From positions 1,523,300 through 1,587,299 of the forward strand of contig JAFAYE010000001.1 in assembly GCA_019240525.1 (NCBI GenBank): DNA of 64,000 bases, in the 5' to 3' direction. Positions 61,312 to 64,000 of the stretch are shown in pieces (the first letter of the stretch is position 1; each line of letters opens with the position of its first letter). The DNA is from Candidatus Eremiobacterota bacterium (GTDB taxonomy: Bacteria; Vulcanimicrobiota; Vulcanimicrobiia; Vulcanimicrobiales; Vulcanimicrobiaceae). A program made the translations under genes and the position numbers. Below the pieces are notes generated by a model. It searched no databases, was not told the origin of the DNA, and saw nothing but the letters and a program-made list of their open reading frames with translations.

Positions 61312-62342
61312 CAGCCGAGCTGCGTGAGAAAGTCCAGATCGCTATCGATCAACCGGCGGATGTCGTCGATTTCGTACCGCGCGAGCGCGAGCCGTTCCAC
61401 GCCGAAACCAAAGGCCCAGCCTGAATAACGATCGGGATCGTACTCGACTTGGCGCAACACGCTAGGGTGAACCATGCCGGCGCCTCCGAGTTCGATCCAT
61501 CCTGACTCCCCGCACATCGTACACGCTCCGCTGCCCTTGCATTTCGGGCAGGTCGTGTCGACTTCCGCGCTCGGCTCGGTGAACGGAAAATACGATGGGC
61601 GGAAGCGGACCTGTTGGCCTTCGCCAAAGAGTTCCGCGCAGAGTCCGGTGAGCATTCCTTTGAGATGACCGAAGTTGATCGCTTCGGCCACGAGCAGCCC
61701 TTCGACTTGATGAAACTGAAAGAGGTGACGCGCATCGACCGAGTCGCGGCGAAAACACTTACCCGGCGCTACGATCGCAATCGGCGGACGGTGTTGCTGC
61801 ATCGTACGTATTTGCATCGGCGAGGTATGAGGGCGAAGCAGCAGCCGGTCGCCGATCCAAAAGGAATCGAAGTTCTCGCGCGCGGGATGGTCGCTTGGAA
61901 TGTTGAGTGCATCGAAGTTGTAGTAATCCGGCTCCGCTTCGGGGCCAATGACGATCGCAAAGCCGTGGCGCGCGAAATACGCACAACTGTCGGCGATAAT
62001 CCGTCGTACGGGATGAATTGAGCCCAAGGTTGCGGGTATCGCCGGATACGTAACGTCGATTGACGCCGCAAGCTCGGATTCGAAACCGAGCGACTGCAGC
62101 CTCGCGGCAACGAGGTCGAGATGCGCCTCCATCGCCTCGACCGCGTCGTTGATCGTTTTCCCGGCGGCTGGACGTTCGGCGGGCGGCAGCGCGCCGATGG
62201 TGCGCCGTACTTTGGTGACCTCGCCGTTTCTCCCAAGGTAAGCGACTCGAATGCGTTCGAGCGCTTGTTCGTCGACAGCGGACTGGGTGGCGTCATCGAA
62301 ACGCTGCCGGAGATCGCGTAAATCCTGCGCGAGTTCGTTCAT
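61311..62342 (-). CDS. pheS: phenylalanyl-tRNA synthetase, alpha subunit
   Basis: 343 residues. N-terminal coiled coil, then the class II catalytic core: HPVRRIIADSCAYFARHGF (motif 1 region), YYNFDALNIPSDHPAREN, RPHTSPMQIRTMQ, FRRDSVDARHLFQFHQVEG (motif 2), and GWAFGFGVERLALARY (motif 3). A four-cysteine insert, CPKCKGSGACTMC, may bind zinc, which occurs in some PheS proteins but not in E. coli. A leader hairpin and a small YqzL-like gene precede it. Confidence 0.97.
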   Translation of the reverse strand: MNELAQDLRDLRQRFDDATQSAVDEQALERIRVAYLGRNGEVTKVRRTIGALPPAERPAAGKTINDAVEAMEAHLDLVAARLQSLGFESELAASIDVTYPAIPATLGSIHPVRRIIADSCAYFARHGFAIVIGPEAEPDYYNFDALNIPSDHPARENFDSFWIGDRLLLRPHTSPMQIRTMQQHRPPIAIVAPGKCFRRDSVDARHLFQFHQVEGLLVAEAINFGHLKGMLTGLCAELFGEGQQVRFRPSYFPFTEPSAEVDTTCPKCKGSGACTMCGESGWIELGGAGMVHPSVLRQVEYDPDRYSGWAFGFGVERLALARYEIDDIRRLIDSDLDFLTQLG

Positions 62343-62359
62343 TGCTGGTCCAAAGCAAA

Positions 62360-62389
62360 GCGCCCGGTTCGTTCTACGTTACCGGGCGC
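62360..62389 (-). promoter_or_regulatory. stem-loop in the pheST leader, possible attenuator
   Basis: A perfect 9-bp stem GCGCCCGGT / ACCGGGCGC with a 12-nt loop lies 17 bp upstream of the pheS ATG on the transcript. It is followed by TTTGCTTTGG on the minus strand, a poor T tract. It could be a partial terminator between yqzL-like and pheS, or could control access to the ribosome site. No T-box motif was seen. Confidence 0.5.
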
Positions 62390-62424
62390 CTTCAAACGTT
62401 GTTGTATTGCTGCGCGGAGGTGTG

Positions 62425-62526
62425 TTAGCTCGGCGTTGGAACCCCGTGCAGCCTTCGATAGGCTAGATAAGCGTCGATCGAACCCGTTTGGGCAAAAAGC
62501 CTCCAGAAGAGATTGGATGTTGCCAT
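62425..62526 (-). CDS. YqzL-like microprotein (33 aa)
   Basis: ATG 62526 has AAGGAG 10 nt upstream. The protein reads MATSNLFWRLFAQTGSIDA then YLAYRRLHG and ends VPTPS. The core W-x-x-F-x-x-T-G-x-I-x-x-Y-L-x-Y is the pattern of the YqzL-like family of 40-50-residue proteins known mostly from Firmicutes. Function unknown in all. It stands between an extended -10 promoter and pheS, so it is probably the first gene of the pheST transcript. It is not Phe-rich, so a classic leader peptide is unlikely. Confidence 0.7.
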   Translation of the reverse strand: MATSNLFWRLFAQTGSIDAYLAYRRLHGVPTPS

Positions 62527-62578
62527 TCGCTTGCAGTCTCCTTCAGGCCGTCGGCTCCGGGGCGGCCACGATTCGCTG

Positions 62579-62587
62579 AGTATACCA
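62579..62587 (-). promoter_or_regulatory. extended -10 promoter for yqzL-like/pheST
   Basis: On the minus strand TGG-TATACT is an extended -10 box about 53 bp before the YqzL-like ATG; no matching -35 is seen. A TTTTG-CACT-CAAAA inverted repeat lies further upstream at 62616-62629 and could be an operator. The rest of 62343-62646 holds only the microprotein and the hairpin. Confidence 0.5.
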
Positions 62588-62646
62588 TGCGACTTTTAAC
62601 ACCGGTAGTCTTGACTTTTGCACTCAAAATGACTCTCTTGACAGCC

Positions 62647-63429
62647 TTACGTACGCACCGAATTTCGACTCGCTTCGTAGAGCGCAATCGAGCCGGCGAC
62701 GGCGGCGCTCAGGCTCTCCGCGCGCCCGGGCATCGCGATGGCGAGCACTCGTTCGCATAGGTCTCCCCACTCACCCAAACCGCGCCGTTCGTTGCCGACA
62801 ACGAGAGCGACCGGCCCCTGCCAGGTCTCTTCCCTCAGGTCGGGTCCGCCGGCGGCCAAGCCGACCATCCGCACCTTTGCAAGGCTCGCGCCGTGCCGCG
62901 CCTCGGTGGCGTCGGCGACGCTCACGGCCAGCCGGAAGAGCGCCCCCATCGAGCCTCGCACCACCTTTGGGTGGTACGGGTCAACGCCATGCGATCCGAA
63001 GAGGATCCCCGGGGCGCCGAAGGCGTCGGCGGCGCGAAGCAACGTGCCGGCATTTGCGGGGTCGTTCAGGTCGGCGAGCATCAAAATCGGCGTACCAAGC
63101 GTGAAGAGCGCGCCCGGGGGGGTTAACCGAATCGGTCCCACGGCCACGATGCCGGTCGGCGTTGTGACGTCCGATATGGCCGCGAGGGCGCCCTCGTCGG
63201 CGATGAAGAGTGGCGTCCCGTCGTCTTCGAGACGGCGCAGCAGCGGGGTCGACTCGTAGGCGGCCTGCGTCGCGTAGAGCTCGAGAATGGGAAATCCCGC
63301 GGCGGCGGCTTCGCCGAGCAAGGTCGCGCCCTCAAAGCGAAAGCGCCTCTGCTCGCGGCGCCCTTTGACCGAGCGCAACGCCGCGGCGGCCCGCAGGCGC
63401 TGCGCGTGGCGCCCTAGTGGCGCGGCCAC
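62647..63429 (-). CDS. SpoU/TrmH-family RNA 2'-O-methyltransferase
   Basis: 260 residues, GTG start. N-terminal L30-like substrate domain (RRFRFEGATLLGEAAAAGF), then the SPOUT knot with the three motifs: LADLNDPANAGTLLRAADAFGA, ALVVGNERRGLGE, and IAMPGRAESLSAAVAGSIALYEA. It methylates ribose 2'-OH of rRNA or tRNA; RlmB or TsnR-like enzymes are the nearest. The exact site cannot be told. The upstream miniprotein gene overlaps by 16 bp. Confidence 0.92.
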   Translation of the reverse strand: MAAPLGRHAQRLRAAAALRSVKGRREQRRFRFEGATLLGEAAAAGFPILELYATQAAYESTPLLRRLEDDGTPLFIADEGALAAISDVTTPTGIVAVGPIRLTPPGALFTLGTPILMLADLNDPANAGTLLRAADAFGAPGILFGSHGVDPYHPKVVRGSMGALFRLAVSVADATEARHGASLAKVRMVGLAAGGPDLREETWQGPVALVVGNERRGLGEWGDLCERVLAIAMPGRAESLSAAVAGSIALYEASRNSVRT

Positions 63430-63590
63430 TTCGTGCTCAGCGCTGCGCGGGTGCCGATCATGATAAGTCCGGCGAACATCGCGGCGAGTACGATGGCGAT
63501 TTTGTCGTTAAAGTGATGCGGCACGAGTCCCCGGACCAGCAGATACACTGCGGCGACGAAGACGACGAAGAAATACGCCAGCCACCCCAT
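63414..63590 (-). CDS. small two-helix membrane protein
   Basis: 58 residues from ATG 63590, or 70 from a GTG at 63626. Two hydrophobic helices, WLAYFFVVFVAAVYLLVRGLV and KIAIVLAAMFAGLIMIGTRAA, are separated by a short polar loop HHFND. No family recognised. It overlaps the following methyltransferase gene by 16 bp, which suggests coupling. Neither start has a convincing Shine-Dalgarno. Confidence 0.6.
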   Translation of the reverse strand: MGWLAYFFVVFVAAVYLLVRGLVPHHFNDKIAIVLAAMFAGLIMIGTRAALSTKWPRH

Positions 63591-63675
63591 CTCGACGAGA
63601 ACTGAAGATTTTTGCGGTGAGCGCACGTGCGTTGCTACGAGGCTTGACGCGGGCCTTCCGCCAAAGGCGGCCGCG

Positions 63676-64000
63676 ATGGACGAATTACCTCGCGTTCAAG
63701 CATCGAGCCGGCATTTCGAAGGGCGCGTTTTTAACGTGCGTACCGACGAGCTTCGCTACGGGGACGGCGCCGTCCATCGAGTCGACGTGGTCGAGCACGG
63801 CACCTCGCTCGCCATTATCGCGACCCCAGCCCCCAACCAACTGGTGCTCGTTCGACAGTACCGTCATCCCGCCGCGGCAATTCTCTGGGAGATTCCGGCC
63901 GGAACGTCAGAGCCCGGCGAGACCCTCTCCGAGGCGGCGGCCCGCGAGCTTCGCGAGGAAACGGGCTATGCCGCTGGGCGCCTTTCGCGGGTCGGTTCGG
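63676..64000 (+). CDS. NUDIX hydrolase, ADP-ribose pyrophosphatase type, N-terminal part
   Basis: Runs off the window end; 108 residues visible from ATG 63676, which has AAAGGCGG 6 nt upstream. The NUDIX box is complete: G-TSEPG-E-TLSEAAA-RELREETGY, matching G-x5-E-x7-R-E-U-x-E-E-x-G-U. The preceding ILWEIPAGTSEPGE and VLVRQYRHPAAA are typical of ADP-ribose pyrophosphatases (NudF/YqkG type). It clears ADP-ribose, which also links to NAD turnover by the sirtuin. Divergent from the membrane miniprotein. Confidence 0.9.
   Translation, partial: MDELPRVQASSRHFEGRVFNVRTDELRYGDGAVHRVDVVEHGTSLAIIATPAPNQLVLVRQYRHPAAAILWEIPAGTSEPGETLSEAAARELREETGYAAGRLSRVGS

Noticed and set aside
60133-61428. 431-residue frame antisense to pheT
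   Set aside because: Arg/Asp-rich shadow of pheT, without Shine-Dalgarno or domain; pheT motifs on the other strand are unambiguous.
62343-62646. T-box riboswitch before pheST
   Set aside because: No T-box core sequence or specifier stem recognised; only a simple stem-loop.

Overview
The window is a dense, GC-rich bacterial chromosome segment with no insertion sequences, phage genes, CRISPR arrays, rRNA or tRNA genes that I can see. The organism has an outer membrane (RND pump, LptC/LptD/LptF-G-like proteins, Lnt, an outer-membrane usher). It makes meso-diaminopimelate peptidoglycan (MurE carries the DNPR motif) and controls heat shock through CIRCE operators. The gene mix (split PntA, KGG stress proteins, a CofE-like gene in the dcw cluster, diderm Lpt genes, a four-domain S1) fits an uncultured diderm lineage such as Eremiobacterota (WPS-2). 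That placement is inference from gene content only.

Layout. 1-4930: end of an RND pump, then a minus-strand set (zinc-ribbon protein, secreted protein, FAH-family hydrolase, three-gene NAD(P) transhydrogenase). 4985-13659: plus-strand set with a macroglobulin-like secreted protein, polA, DUF192 protein, mutM, rpsA, coaE and two KGG-repeat stress proteins. 13656-20769: envelope block on the minus strand (lytic transglycosylase, lptF/G, lptD-like, lnt, lptC-like), interrupted by a plus-strand lipoprotein and a tiny metallothionein-like gene. 21060-21566: hsp20 with a CIRCE site, divergent from mraZ. 21607-36530: dcw cluster mraZ-rsmH-ftsL-ftsI-murE-murF-cofE-like-mraY-murD-ftsW-murG-murC-murB-ddl, mostly joined by 4-bp start/stop overlaps and ending without ftsQ, ftsA or ftsZ. 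36488-40105: DUF5069 protein, citrate synthase, hisA and alr. 40182-42330: groES-groEL with promoter, CIRCE and terminator. 42335-47430: archaic (Csu-like) chaperone-usher pilus operon plus an unrecognised secreted protein. 47497-50779: 2-oxoacid:ferredoxin oxidoreductase (korAB). 50790-53407: sirtuin, amino-acid permease, proline-rich secreted protein. 53461-56298: a second small heat-shock protein and lon. 56317-64000: selD, a class V aminotransferase, cvpA, pheT, pheS, a YqzL-like microprotein, a SpoU rRNA methyltransferase, a membrane miniprotein and the start of a NUDIX ADP-ribose pyrophosphatase.

How the genes work together. Two themes dominate: building the envelope (peptidoglycan precursors and septal synthases, lipoprotein acylation, LPS-type export, pilus assembly) and protein quality control (GroESL, two Hsp20 proteins, Lon, KGG proteins). 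The citrate synthase and KorAB are consistent with a ferredoxin-linked TCA cycle. Genes are packed so tightly that several convergent and divergent pairs overlap, so some promoters must lie inside neighbouring coding sequence.

The observations most worth a second look are the rpsA gene without a canonical start codon, the CofE-like ligase inside the dcw cluster, three unannotatably small genes (metallothionein-like, zinc ribbon, YqzL-like), the paired CIRCE sites and the three-repeat MraZ operator.
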